DNA of 64,000 bases from Thysanoteuthis rhombus (GCA_963457665.1 OY735207.1:56500699-56564698); one strand, 5' to 3'. Counted from the stretch's first letter, positions 45,640-56,855 are shown. The notes: generated by a model from the letters alone, not told the origin. Numbers and translations: made by a program.

Positions 45640-47410
45640 TGTTGTGGAGTTCCTTGACGTTGGTGTCGTTTTTGTTGGTGAGGATATCAAATATGTTTCT
45701 TGCTTGAAGGCTAGGGCGAGTTCATGTGGTACGTTTAGTGGTTGCGGTTTAGCAGTACTCCTGGTCACAATTTGAAGGCTTCAACCTTGAATATTTACAT
45801 GAGTATATGAAGAAGCATCACCGAAAACTGCTTTTAGATGTTTTTTTCTGCCCCCCAAAAGTGTTTTTTAGGGTTCCTATGGTTATTTTCGACCAAGAAT
45901 GCCCCAATCTTAATTTAGATAAAATCTTAATTTAGATAAAAGATCCATTCTTTTTAGATAATTCTGGATAAACATAATTTTTTTTCAAGACAACGAACTT
46001 TAAAGGACTCGCAGACTACTGTGATTCATTTATGCAACGTAGAGATATTCTTGTTATCAATATTATACTATGTTTAATATTATCAGTACAAATCAGATGC
46101 ATATTTAGAATAAGAATTAAAAAAAAATCTTTAGTATAATTTACATGTAACAATATCTTTCTGCCGAATTAATAGCAAAGACACCACTTTTGCTGGAAAG
46201 TTCTAAGTTTCATTACCGTATCTATTACAAGAAATATCAAAACGAGTATCCTCATCTTTGTTGCTTCAATAGCAACATTTTAAATAACTTGAAAAACTGC
46301 ATCAGTAATTTGAAATGGTTTTTATCCTTCACCTCCACCAGGCTTCCTCAACTTTTTTCCCCATCACCCTCCTTTGGTTATCTTCTAAATCAATCAAACC
46401 TCTCCAATCACTATGAAAGTTAAACATTTCAACTTGTGTTAAAATGACCCGTTAGCTACATCTCAATATTTGTATTGATATCTCTTCGTTCATATATGTA
46501 TATATGTATGAGCAACACAACCAATAAAATACCCATAACCACTGCCACTACTTCCAACAAGATATCCAAGCATACCAACGAAGATTTCAGTACATACAGA
46601 ATACGATTGGGACTCATCACTATGTACCAAGAGGAATCTTCTTTCTTGATTTCTATGTTTACTTCCAAAGCAGAACATGCGATACAAAATTTGTTTTCTC
46701 CGAGAATTTTTTAATCTCTGAAAGGTGCACACATATTATTAACCGTCTCCCCAAAAGTAGAGTATATTGAATAGTTCATTTTTGAATTAATGAATCAACG
46801 AGTAAAGTCTTGATATACTTTTACTCCTGAGTCTGTGTCATTCCCAATTGTTCACACACACACACACACACACACATTATTTGTGTGAATATGTCGGCGG
46901 AAAATCACTTTCGAAGAAGTTTTTTTCTGTGTAGTATGCTTAAAGATGATGTCATAGATTGGTTCACATGCAACCTGAGATTAAAACCGATACAACAGAT
47001 TTAATATCCCCATGGGTGAACATTCGATAGAAATGATAAAAAAACAAAAAACAAAAAACAAACAAACAAACGAGCTGTGTCTGTTCTTACGCTTATTGGT
47101 CCCTCATCGACAAATACGTTTCTCGGGTAATCTATGCAAGAAGCTTGTTTAGCAAGAAAATAATATCCATATACAATACATTATGATATTGTTTTATGAA
47201 AAAAAACAATCTATGCGCAGTATGACCTGATCTTAGATTCATAGCTTAAGGGGCATGTCTGATCAATATTGGTAGGGAACCATGTTAATATAACTGTTTT
47301 GTTTCCAAATACTCGAAACCGTTACATGGTAAACATCTGGTGATCCCTACAAAAAATCACACGTAATACCATGAAAAACACGCGCATATTGGGAAATAAT
47401 TGACTGAAAT
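45640..47410. other. unassigned sequence
   Basis: A (CA)n run at 46855-46876 and A/C runs near 47040-47070. Overlapping frames at 46475-46732 on both strands are not recognised. Confidence 0.35.
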
Positions 47411-47411
47411 G

Positions 47412-47413
<2 letters not shown>

Positions 47414-47488
<75 letters not shown>
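47414..47488. repeat. (TA)n microsatellite
   Basis: About 75 bases of pure TA. Confidence 0.95.
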
Positions 47489-47493
<5 letters not shown>

Positions 47494-47637
47494 ACCTGGG
47501 AAAACAAATGTCATTTTATAGGCATTCAATAAAATCAAATAAGGGATGGACGCTGTGCACGTGAGGTCCTTATTGACAGTTGGCAAGTACTTTCAAGGAA
47601 ATCTTCGCATTTTTGTCGTTAGTAGTTCGCATTTCAG

Positions 47638-47703
47638 AGAGGACTACCGGATTTGAATTGTGTCCAAGTTTCAAGTTGTTTGGTTTTGATACAGGGTTAA
47701 AAG
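47638..47703 (+). other. weak exon-like segment, phase 1-1
   Basis: An acceptor-like GTAGTTCGCATTTCAG precedes 66 bases and the donor-like GTAGGG follows. The frame RTTGFELCPSFKLFGFDTGL has one Cys. Both borders are phase 1, so it could splice in frame to the 45272 candidate. The open frame continues to 47762, and a minus frame is open as well, so support is thin. Confidence 0.15.
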
Positions 47704-47769
47704 GTAGGGTTCGTATTTCTGCTTTAAAAAAAATTATCAAAACTTTCTCCATCGCCACTTGAATTTACC

Positions 47770-48340
47770 TAATTCTGAAACACTGGTAAATTATTGCTCT
47801 AATTAATTTTTTTTTTTAGGGGGGGGGGGTTACTAATGTTTTTTTATGGGGCTAATTCCGTAGAAATTGGTGGGGGTTAGAATCCAATGTGTGTAGTAGG
47901 GAAATCGTGACCAGCTGAATTCGGATATGTCTTTGTTTTCTCTCTGTGGTGCGTAGTTTTTGACTCACATAGTTTTTGAGATCTCACACGATAAAATACA
48001 AAAGAAAAAGCACTTTTTCATGCGATTTTTTTCGAAAATACAGAACCCAAAGAAATCAACGCATTCTTCTGCAAAATTCGACCGATTTGAGACCTGCTGA
48101 TATCGAACGAGCCTTTATTCTCTCTTATGATGCAAAGTTCTCGACATCTTAGATAAATGGATTTTAGTTCTTCATAACGTATCAAGAAGACTAAAAATCA
48201 GCAACACCACCTCTAAGCCTTAACCAAACCCAAACACACCAAGGAAGCATGTGAACAACATTTACAGTTAATAGTTGTCAGACGTACAAACTACTATCAC
48301 GGAAAAGATGATCAAATGAACTGTCAGTTTTCACATAAAA
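47770..48340. other. unassigned sequence
   Basis: T- and G-runs at 47808-47830; otherwise nothing recognised. Confidence 0.35.
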
Positions 48341-48344
48341 TGAT

Positions 48345-48554
48345 CTTTGATGTTTTATGGGGGGAAGGGGGCTGCCTGGGATTGCACTCTGGCCTGTACA
48401 AGTCTGTATATTGACCCAACAGGTCAGGACGAACTCAGGCGCCCCTTCATATCAGATTTCATGGAATCTCTACAAAACATTATTTGCTTCCCAGTGTTTC
48501 AAGATGGTGTTTTACTTAAATTTTTATCCCGGACAACGCCGGATACTAAAGCCA

Positions 48555-48556
<2 letters not shown>
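48345..48556 (+). repeat. unknown element ending in a CCGG-palindrome motif
   Basis: A 70-codon open stretch (GGKGAAWDCTLACTSLYIDP and onward) runs to TCCCGGACAACGCCGGATAC, an imperfect inverted repeat. The motif resembles the CCCGGGCAACGCCGGGTA end seen on many dispersed eukaryotic repeats. (TA)n follows at once. The coding stretch is unrecognised. Confidence 0.35.
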
Positions 48557-48615
<59 letters not shown>

Positions 48616-48642
48616 TTTCACAATTCATACGCACACGTGCAC

Positions 48643-48702
<60 letters not shown>
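48557..48702. repeat. (TA)n and (CA)n microsatellites
   Basis: TA units to 48611, a short spacer, CA units 48645-48689, then TA again. Confidence 0.95.
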
Positions 48703-49039
48703 GCAAAAGAATCGTTTTGCAATAGGGAGCAGCTTCTCCTCATTTCTCCACTCCACTGTCATAAAACAAAAGATAACCTATCTTATTTTACAATCGCATG
48801 TGACAATCTATTGCCCCTTCAGTGCAATGTTCGCCCCTTTGCGGGTGATATCACTCTGTTGGGAATGAGTGATTTACAACAAGCCTTGTCTCCTAGATTT
48901 GTGGTCCGTTTGAATATCGTTGTTTCTGGATTGATGATTTTGTAACACAGCAAATCCTTTCGGGAACCCCAATCATCCGAGTGACTCAAAGTCGCATCAG
49001 CGAACAAGAATGTTTTTATTGCTCTCCCCCATTTCATGA

Positions 49040-49515
49040 AGAACTGCCAACCAAAACTGTCGACTAAGGTCTCTTCAGTTTTTAAGTTGGTTTGGCTGAT
49101 TAAGTATGCATGTATGCATTATAAATACAAAACGCACCAATATAGCTAGGGGGCTTTGTTCATTCTTATTATGCTTAGGGAAATGTTCTTACATTTCGCT
49201 CCCCTGCAGCCTCAAACCCCATCCCCCAGCAGAAAAAGAAGGTTTCCACTCAGGAGTAAAATATTATATCAAATTGATCCCTCAATTTGTGTCCGGCTGC
49301 ATTCATGCTTGTTTTTTGGAATTGAAAAAAAAACAAAAAAAAAAACACAAAAATATTTTTTTAGAGATCATTGTTCTGCAAAAGGCGAGAAACGTTATTT
49401 TACACTGATCACCCCTTCTTCAGATTTTTCGGTTGATCACCTTAAACAGAGTATGCTGGTGAAAGAAAAAAAAAATTGTTGGTCACGTGCCGGTTTCTAT
49501 TTAGTGACTAACCGG
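49040..49515 (-). repeat. TGATCA-box dispersed repeat, near full length
   Basis: Reverse-orientation landmarks: ACCAAAACTGTCGACTAAGG, GAGATCATTGTTCTGCAAAA, CACTGATCACCCCTTCTTCA, CGGTTGATCACC, GGTCACGTGCCGGTTTCTAT. Confidence 0.75.
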
Positions 49516-49849
49516 ACCTGTTGTTATTTTTTATTTGCATTGTTCAAGTGTTTCTTGGGATTCCTTTCTGTTTGGTTGTTCCCACCCAGGAGATATTTAT
49601 TGGAACAAACGTCAAAGCATCTGTTATCATAGGGAAATTACGAGTGAATTCAAGGCAAAAAAAAACAAAACGTGAATTGAAAAGCAATTTATTCCGTCGT
49701 GCTTCACAAGTTTGGAGCCATTCCATCCAATTGTTCTTGACAATGTCTATGTTATGTGGGACACACGGCCTTCAAGATGATCCGACAAACATGATAGAAT
49801 AAATACAGAATCCTTTTATGTTCAGCAGATGATGGAGGCTGACTCATCC

Positions 49850-50420
49850 AAATGTCTGTGTGCGTACACGAACGTATGGATGTGTATGTTTGCATGCGTA
49901 TGTGTGTGTGTGTGTGTGTTTGTGCATGTGTGTGTGTGTGTGCAATTGTGGGCTTAGTGAGTGACGATTGGAAGGAATCAAAAACATATTGGGATTCATT
50001 AAAAGAAATAAGAGATATTAACCTCAGCATTTGTTATAATCAGACGCATTCACAATTACACATGAGCACAAACACAATAGCACACGTTCAGACACACACA
50101 CACACGCACTTGAAAAAAATGTACACACAGAAATGTATTCGAAACAATTGAGGGCCACTCACACGCGAACAGGCACAGGCAAAGACTCACAACACACACA
50201 CATAAACAAAAACAACCACACAGAACACACATACAAGGATACATGCACATAGACAAGCATATATACAAACATTCACACTCACAAACACACTCGTATCCGT
50301 AGAATTATGCACACATTCACAAAATATTCATATAAGCATACGCATAAATGAATGAAGACGTTCGCCTGCATACACACATTCAAAGACATATACACACATA
50401 AACAGAAATGATAAAAAGAT
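49850..50420. repeat. degenerate GT- then CA-rich stretch
   Basis: TG-rich sequence at 49855-49945 and CA-rich sequence at 50040-50410 flank about 100 unrecognised bases. The opposite strand asymmetry suggests two separate simple-sequence expansions. Confidence 0.7.
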
Positions 50421-50431
50421 TTTTTTAAAAA

Positions 50432-50915
50432 GCCTGATCAGTCACTCAATAAAAACCGTCACTTTGGCTGCATGCCATGTTACGGGATGATCAATCAAAA
50501 AATTGAAGAGATGATTGATAGATTAAGTACCTCTGTCACCTCTTGTTGAGCTGTGATTACTCAAAGGTTAGAAATGATTAAAAAAAGAAGAAGCGTGAAC
50601 ACTGTAGGACACAAACTAGTGATGCCGATTTGGCATAGGTTTACATTGTAAATTGAACCCTTCCTAAAACAGAAGTTATTTCAGGGTTTGGGATTGAAAA
50701 AACAAAATGATAAGGTTTTTTGAGACATAAATTGGAGTAGATGTTTGAATTTCTAGCCCTCTAGCCCCATTGGTGAGGCCTGTGTGCGTGATATATACAT
50801 ACATCCGGCTTAACCTACTTTAAAAGTGAAAAAAAAACCCAAAAAACAAAAAACAAAAACAAAACTAAATTCATAGTTTTGGCAATTATATCATTATAAC
50901 TGACGCTCCCTTCTT
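50432..50915 (+). repeat. TGATCA-box dispersed repeat, near full length
   Basis: It runs from CTGATCAGTCACTCAATAAA, through GGCTGCATGCCATGTTACGG, GATGATCAATCAAAAAATTG, CACCTCTTGTTGAGCTGTGA, GAACACTGTAGGACACAAAC and GGTTTACATTGTAAATTGAA, to CTAGCCCTCTAGCCCCATTG and ATTATAACTGACGCTCCC. The SINE follows with no gap. Confidence 0.8.
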
Positions 50916-50917
50916 CA

Positions 50918-51212
50918 GGGTTGAACACTCTTCAAGTAAGGCGACTCGTTCATTATAAGCTATGTAGCAGTGCTCTTCTAACTCTGGAATAGAGCACTCT
51001 GGTGGATGAGAAATAGTGCATAATTAAATACGCCGCTTAAATTCAACCTTACTAACCGTTCAGTTCTGCATAGGGCAGCGGTAAAATGCCAGCCTCTGGG
51101 TCTGAAGCAAAGGTTTCGATGTCTACATCCTAGATGGGATAGTCTGTAGCCTCACCGGAAAGTTTTAATACTATCAAAACTGCTGTCTGTGGATGACTTA
51201 ATTATCAATTAT
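50918..51212 (+). repeat. tRNA-derived SINE, copy 4 (fullest)
   Basis: It begins AGGGTTGAACACTCTTCAAG and ends TCTGTGGATGACTTAATTAT before (TA)n. The tRNA-like part (51064-51128) shows an A-box-like AGGGCAGCGGTAAAATGCCA and a B-box-like GGTTTCGATGTC. A ~145-base leader precedes the tRNA-like part, so the tRNA homology is internal, not at the 5' end. Confidence 0.75.
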
Positions 51213-51213
51213 C

Positions 51214-51262
<49 letters not shown>
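51213..51262. repeat. (TA)n/(TG)n tail of the SINE
   Basis: TA units directly follow the SINE and pass into TG units. Confidence 0.95.
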
Positions 51263-51389
51263 GTTTCCAACAATTGAATGGTTATGTAGTCCGAATGTAA
51301 TTGGTAATCTTCGTATATATTATGTAAGATAATTCACATTATTCATGGTTTTGCATTTCCTGATTTTGCATCATCAGAAACACACCCAC

Positions 51390-51930
51390 CCCAAGATTGA
51401 TAGATTTTTTCTATCATGGGCGTTGCGGAGCCAATACTTTCTGGACTTGTCTTCCTTGTCATACCAAGTTGGGAGTTGTGATGTCAGCAGCTGTCTGACA
51501 TTCTTGCAGCATGACCAGCCCATCATCATTTGAGTTTTCTAAGGGTTTCTTTGATATTTCGGACTTCCCTCATCCCTTTAATCTACTTTGCTGTTTTGTG
51601 ATCTCTACATATTAGGTTGAGCATGATTCTCTTATGTGCATGTTGCATGGCTCTCAGTTTGAGGGTCAATCTTTTGGTGAGATTCCATGTTTCAGCTCAT
51701 AAGTCACTATCGGGAGGATGGATTGGTTGTAAAGCCTTCTTCCCAGGACTGGCGTGATTTTCTTATCCTTGAATCGAGCTCGCTGTAACGAAAACTTACG
51801 AATGTGTTGTGATTCTTTGCTTGATTTCTTTATTTTTCAAAGATTTCATAAGGATTGTTGTCCTTGGAAGATGTACTAGTCTACTTTCTCCGGCTCTTCT
51901 CGATCTGATCAACCCCAGCAATAAGCGAAT
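51390..51930 (-). pseudogene. RTE-type LINE remnant
   Basis: The reverse complement of the family 3' part: ATCATGGGCGTTGCGGAGCC, GCATGACCAGCCCATCATCA, TAGGTTGAGCATGATTCTCT, GAGGGTCAATCTTTTGGTGA and CATGTTTCAGCTCATAAGTC. It then reaches into the upstream segment (TTGTCCTTGGAAGATGTACT). Many indels; no tail is left at 51390. Confidence 0.7.
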
Positions 51931-52034
51931 TCGGTTATATCAAAGAGAATTTTTTTTTTATTCAGGGGCACCCCAATTCGATGAGTCTGACTACAATGTA
52001 TCATTTCAGCTAATTTATTACCAGCAGCCTTTCA

Positions 52035-52350
52035 ACGTACGTCTGTTGTTGGACGAGATGTTCCCCTAGAGATCGCCAGATCTCTCTATCAAGGACGTTG
52101 CGGCGCTAATATCTCCTGAATCAGTCTAAATTGTCATGCCATCTTACTTTCTGTCGACCACAGTTTTACATATGGTTTATGTCCAGTGGTTGTCTGCAGC
52201 ATGGATTGTCCATTACCATGTGGGCTTTCTATCGGATTCTATGATATATGCGACTCGTTTTTTCCGTAATATACTGTACTGTCTTGTGAGTCTCCATGTG
52301 ACACCAGGTACGATACTCTCATGCACACGTTACCAATCGTGACTAACAAG
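52035..52350 (-). pseudogene. second RTE-type LINE remnant in tandem
   Basis: A second, more diverged 3' end in the same orientation: ATCGCCAGATCTCTCTATCA, GGACGTTGCGGCGCTAATAT, GCAGCATGGATTGTCCATTA and GTGAGTCTCCATGTGACACC. A GTCTGTTGTTGGACGAGATG piece matches the TCCAACGACGGAC 3' end in reverse. Confidence 0.6.
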
Positions 52351-52734
52351 AGGAGTAGTCCAGCTACTTAAAGGACACAAACAGATAAACAAAATCTGAC
52401 TGATAAATCAAATTGATAAAGAGTGCATACTCTTATTTACTCTATCTTGTCTTTTGCGATTCATATTACAATGAGTATCATTATATTATAATCTTTTTCG
52501 TTTGAAAAATAACTGAATACTTCCTTGGGCATAACCATGCCATATGTATATAACTTTTTAAATTTATATTTTTTTCATAATTGGCTTTAGTGTCTTCTTT
52601 TATTTTACAATTCAGATCCAGTTTATTACCACTATAAATGTCAAATGGGTTCTGTTTCATCAATTAGTGGCTTATGTGGTTGTGTCACAAGGAGATGGAT
52701 ATCTGATGCAACGGCATATTTATAAATCACATTC
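52351..52734. other. unassigned AT-rich sequence
   Basis: Nothing recognised. Confidence 0.35.
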
Positions 52735-52893
52735 TATAATAGAGTTTCATTTTCGCCTAGACAACGTAAATCGAATAAACAATTTCTCATTCTCTATGCC
52801 ATATGATACATTAACCATGTAATAACGGGAGATCATTTGAAATAGGGTTTCAATGTAATATAACACAATTTATGATATATATATATATGTATA

Positions 52894-52962
<69 letters not shown>
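52735..52962 (+). repeat. AGACAACGTAAATCGAATAAA module, copy 3, and (TA)n
   Basis: CTAGACAACGTAAATCGAAT and GTAATAACGGGAGATCATTT match the 25.5-kb copy. A (TA)n array occupies 52877-52962. Confidence 0.5.
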
Positions 52963-52964
<2 letters not shown>

Positions 52965-52994
52965 TATTTTCAGTTATGACTTACGAATGCAAAA

Positions 52995-53392
52995 CAAACC
53001 GAATGGAGAACCAACCCAGAATCGCCTAGAGAGCCTTAGAAAGAGCAATGTAACGGATAACTTTAAGAGATAAAAATAGAAAAAAAGGATTCATATAAAT
53101 CAGAAAGGGATTAGTGTGAAGTATATTAAACAAATAATCAGGTAAGAAAAACTAAAAAAGGCTGGACATTTAGTATTAAAAGAAGAAAATAGGTGGAGCT
53201 AAAGGCCAACCGATTGATGGAAATGGGCCAGTAAATGCAGCAGGAAAAGACCAACTGCAATATGGAGATATAAACTTGAAAGGGTTTCCGGTCTGACTAG
53301 GCAGAGGCCAGCGTAATCGCAGTAGCCATTGAAGGAGATGAGGGAAGACCATTATCCAACAGTGCATTTATAATTGTTGCTGCTGTTGCTGA
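52995..53392 (+). pseudogene. LINE remnant of a second RTE-like subfamily
   Basis: Across frames it gives NRLESLRKSN, KKAGHLVLKEENRWS, RKRPTAIWRYKLERVSGLTR and a final HYPTVHL-like end. This is the order RRxxKxKWAGHxxRxxDxRWS, RGRPxxRWxxxLExxxG of LINE C-termini. It is distinct from the other RTE copies in sequence but shares their (GAT)n tail. Confidence 0.6.
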
Positions 53393-53393
53393 C

Positions 53394-53445
53394 GATGATG
53401 ATGATGATGATGATGACGACGATGATGATGATGATGATGATGATA
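53394..53445. repeat. (GAT)n tail
   Basis: GATGATGATG with GACGAC interruptions directly follows the LINE end. Confidence 0.9.
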
Positions 53446-53800
53446 ACAACAACAAATATTGTATATGATTTCTGTTTAGTATCTTTGTCGATCGGTCATT
53501 TGTCGGTCCGAACGTGCCCTTCCTGTTTCTTGTCCTCCACCCTGTGGAGCCGGTGTTGTCATTCTAGATGATTCATGTCATAAGCTCATCTCTTTGTAAT
53601 TCTTCACCACGTGATCAGGATTGCTGCAGTCCCGATGATCCATTCGCCTTTCTTAATGTCAATATTTGTGGCTATCATTTGTAACTGTCGTTAGTCATCA
53701 TAGAAGAAAAAAAAACAACAAAAAACAAAAAAACAAAAAACAAAAACAAACAAACCCAAGGATCAAATGGCTCACCAACCGAGCCTTTCCCCGGCCTTCA
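53446..53800. other. unassigned sequence
   Basis: An A/C-rich run at 53705-53755; otherwise nothing recognised. Confidence 0.35.
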
Positions 53801-53804
53801 TAGA

Positions 53805-54107
53805 GCAACACGGTCGGACCATCGTATCGGAGAAACGAGAAACAGAACCTAGATAAAATATCATCTGGCATTTTTTTTATTGTTTATTTTCGTGTGACGT
53901 TTTATTTTTGTTTTTGTTTATGTTTATGTTTTTGTGGGGGTTGAGAGTGGGGGATCTTTTTTAGTTCTCTTCATCTCCCTCTGTTAGTATTTCTTTTCTA
54001 TTTTCATTCATTCTTAGTTGTTTTTTTTTTGGATGGACCATCGCAGAGGGCGGGTAGTTGTAGGAGACCTGCGGTAGAAAATAAACTGGCACATTTTTGT
54101 GGAACTT
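53805..54107. repeat. GGACCATCG...AAATATCATCTGGCATT modules
   Basis: Related texts occur at 53815-53875 and 54035-54095, and again at 54610-54675 and 54850-54890 (GACAATGGAAAATACCAACT). They flank the TGATCA-box copy and may be its extended ends or a local duplication. Confidence 0.4.
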
Positions 54108-54575
54108 GTTAGAAACTATCAACTAAAACTGTCATCATAACTCTCAACATAAGTTTCTCCAGTTCTTAAATTGGTCCGTCCAGCTGGCTTTCAAGCTATG
54201 TATCACGCGTAAAGGCAAAACCTAAGGAGCTAGAGGGCTCAGATTTTCAACATTTACTCCTATAAATACAAAAAGTTTTCTTTTTTTAGTTTTTTTGTTT
54301 TTTTGTTTTTCAAATTTCCCCCTATATAAGTGTTTAGGGGTGATTCAAATTACTATGTAAGTTTAGGATAAATCGGTCTCTTCAATTATGTTCCCTTGTT
54401 TTTGAACATCAGTGATTATTTGGTGATCACTGTCTGACAAAATGCGAGATAGTTAATGTAAACACTGATCGACCGCTCTTTTTCAATTCTTTTAATTGAT
54501 CACCCCCAACACAGCATGCTGCGAAAAGACGTTGACCACATGACGGATTTTATTGATTGACTGACCAGATCTCTT
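54108..54575 (-). repeat. TGATCA-box dispersed repeat, near full length
   Basis: Reverse-orientation landmarks: AACTAAAACTGTCATCATAA, AGGAGCTAGAGGGCTCAGAT, TAGGATAAATCGGTCTCTTC, TTTGGTGATCACTGTCTGAC, TTAATTGATCACCCCCAACA, TGACGGATTTTATTGATTGA. Confidence 0.75.
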
Positions 54576-54899
54576 CATATTCGTTCCCTGTTTTTTCTTT
54601 TTCCTTTTGTGGAGAGACCATTGTAAGGGAGAAGGAGAGAAATAGAACCGAGATAAAATATCAACTAGCACTTTTTGTGATACTTTCCTTGTTTAGTATA
54701 TTTTGTTACGTTTTGTTTTGTCCATCTTTCTTCCGGAACTTGAGAGGGGGATTTTTTTTTTTTCAAAAAGAAAAAAGCCTTCTTTGCCTTTTCTGTCAGT
54801 TATTTTTCATCTTTTTCCCTTTTATCGAATGAACATTGCATTGATACATCAAGAGAAAAGGACAATGGAAAATACCAACTGGCATTTTTCTTGCAGCTT

Positions 54900-55383
54900 G
54901 ATTTTTAATCATTTATTTATTCATTCGAGTTTTTCTGTCAATAATTTTTCCTTTTATTCTTTGTTTGTCCGGAAGTTTTGTCTGTTCTTTTGCTTCATTA
55001 AAAAAAAATTCTTTTTTTTTTTCAGTTGTATATTTCTTTCACTTTCCTGTTCTAACGTCTATTTTTTTTCTTTACGGTGATTTTTTTTTTCAACTTGTTG
55101 CATATTGAAAATCTTTTATAATTTTTTTCATATTTTCCTGATTTTGTATAAAACTGTTTATCGTTTTCTTTCTTCTTTTTTTCCATCTCTGTTTGTTCTG
55201 CCATTATTCATTTCATTCGTTCCTTCTTCTTTTCTTTCTTTCTTCTTTCCATATTCATATTTTATTTCATTCTTCTGTCTTTCTTTGCTTTTGTTTTCCA
55301 TTTTTTCTTCGATTTTCATTTCCCTTTTTTCTTTCCTTTTTCAATTTTTTTCCAATGCACTCTCTTTCATTATTCCTGACGAC

Positions 55384-55440
<57 letters not shown>

Positions 55441-55560
55441 TTACTTTCTTTCTTTCTTCCTTTCTTTCGCTGGTACTTAAAATTTTTCATCACCTTTTTT
55501 TCCGCCATATTTTATCTTTCTGTTTTTCTTTAATATTTTCGTCTTTTTTTTTTACTTCGA
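54900..55560. repeat. T- and C-rich tract with (TTTC)n
   Basis: Pyrimidine-rich sequence with a (TTTC)n run at about 55384-55437. It yields spurious Phe/Ser/Leu frames. Confidence 0.85.
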
Positions 55561-55616
55561 TTTGTAACGTTTCCCCCTTCCTCCCGGAATCAATTTCTCA
55601 TTAATCAACTTTTCAG

Positions 55617-55699
55617 CTGAGTCTTGTCAATGCCCCAATATGGTCACTGCATTTGCTTCAGCAGTAAACAACAGTGACTGCAAGTGTGCATTGAATTAG
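55617..55699 (+). other. exon-like segment ending in a stop, Cys-rich
   Basis: An acceptor-like ATTAATCAACTTTTCAG is followed by an open frame ESCQCPNMVTAFASAVNNSD, then CKCALN and TAG at 55697-55699. It has two C-x-C pairs and an NNS glycosylation-type site, and starts in phase 1 like the other candidates. It could be a terminal coding exon. No poly(A) signal is obvious before the (TA)n array at 55784. It is too short to identify. Confidence 0.25.
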
Positions 55700-55781
55700 A
55701 AACCCATTCATTTCGAGCTCATTTTTAGGATGTACTACAACGTCTATCTATCTATTTATCTATTTCTCTCTGTCCCACTCT

Positions 55782-56064
<283 letters not shown>

Positions 56065-56122
56065 ACGTCTACCTGCCTGTCTGTTCTAATCTATCCATCT
56101 ATCTATCTATCTATCTATCTTT

Positions 56123-56420
56123 AGTCAACTTGATTTTATCCAAATGTTATGGACCAAAACGGATATTGAACACACAAACAATCCTGAAAAATGTTAAGGA
56201 ATATGACATTTTAATCTATCCGTGTACATGATATATCAGTGCTCTTCATTGGGTACATCATAGAGTTTGATTTCGATTCCTTCATAAAAGACAATTTTCT
56301 CCGAGTTAGTAATAACATCTTAATCTTTTGTTGGACACAGAAGGAAGTCAATCTTGAAATTTAGTGAAAAACCTCAATATGGTCGATCTGATAGAAAGCT
56401 CCTTTTATAGTAAGGATTTA
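56123..56420. other. unassigned sequence
   Basis: Nothing recognised. Confidence 0.35.
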
Positions 56421-56424
56421 TATT

Positions 56425-56855
56425 AGAAAACCTCAACCCAAACCGTCAACACAGGTTTCTTAAGTCTTTAAGCAATTCTGGCTGGTTGCCTAGCTTTGTG
56501 TACATGTCAATGGAGCTGGACAGATCATAAATCTTACATTTATTCCTTATTTTGTCAACAAAAAATGTTTTTTACCCCACCTCAACGAAAACGTTTACTG
56601 GCTGGGTGAAATTTACAATGCAGGTTTAGGCTTTATTTGTCCCTTAGCTTGTGTTCTGTAGCGTTCATGCCTGTTTGTTGTTTTAATTTGGAATTACAAA
56701 CCCCTCAGTAACCCATCGAATGGTGAAAAAAGTAATTCAATCATTGATTGGAGATTTTTCAATTTTTTATTTGATCACCCTCCTCAGGGCATGCAGTCAA
56801 AAACTTTAATTACGTAACGGCTTCTATTGAGCAACAAATCAGACCATTAAAAAAG
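56425..56855 (-). repeat. TGATCA-box dispersed repeat, near full length
   Basis: Reverse-orientation landmarks: CCCAAACCGTCAACACAGGT, AATGGAGCTGGACAGATCAT, TTTACAATGCAGGTTTAGGC, GTTCTGTAGCGTTCATGCCT, TTATTTGATCACCCTCCTCA, GGGCATGCAGTCAAAAACTT. Confidence 0.75.

Noticed and set aside
53374-53571. Poly-Met 65-codon frame
   Set aside because: It is the (GAT)n tail of a LINE read in one frame.
55105-55533. 142-codon Phe/Ser/Leu frame
   Set aside because: Translation of T-rich sequence and (TTTC)n.
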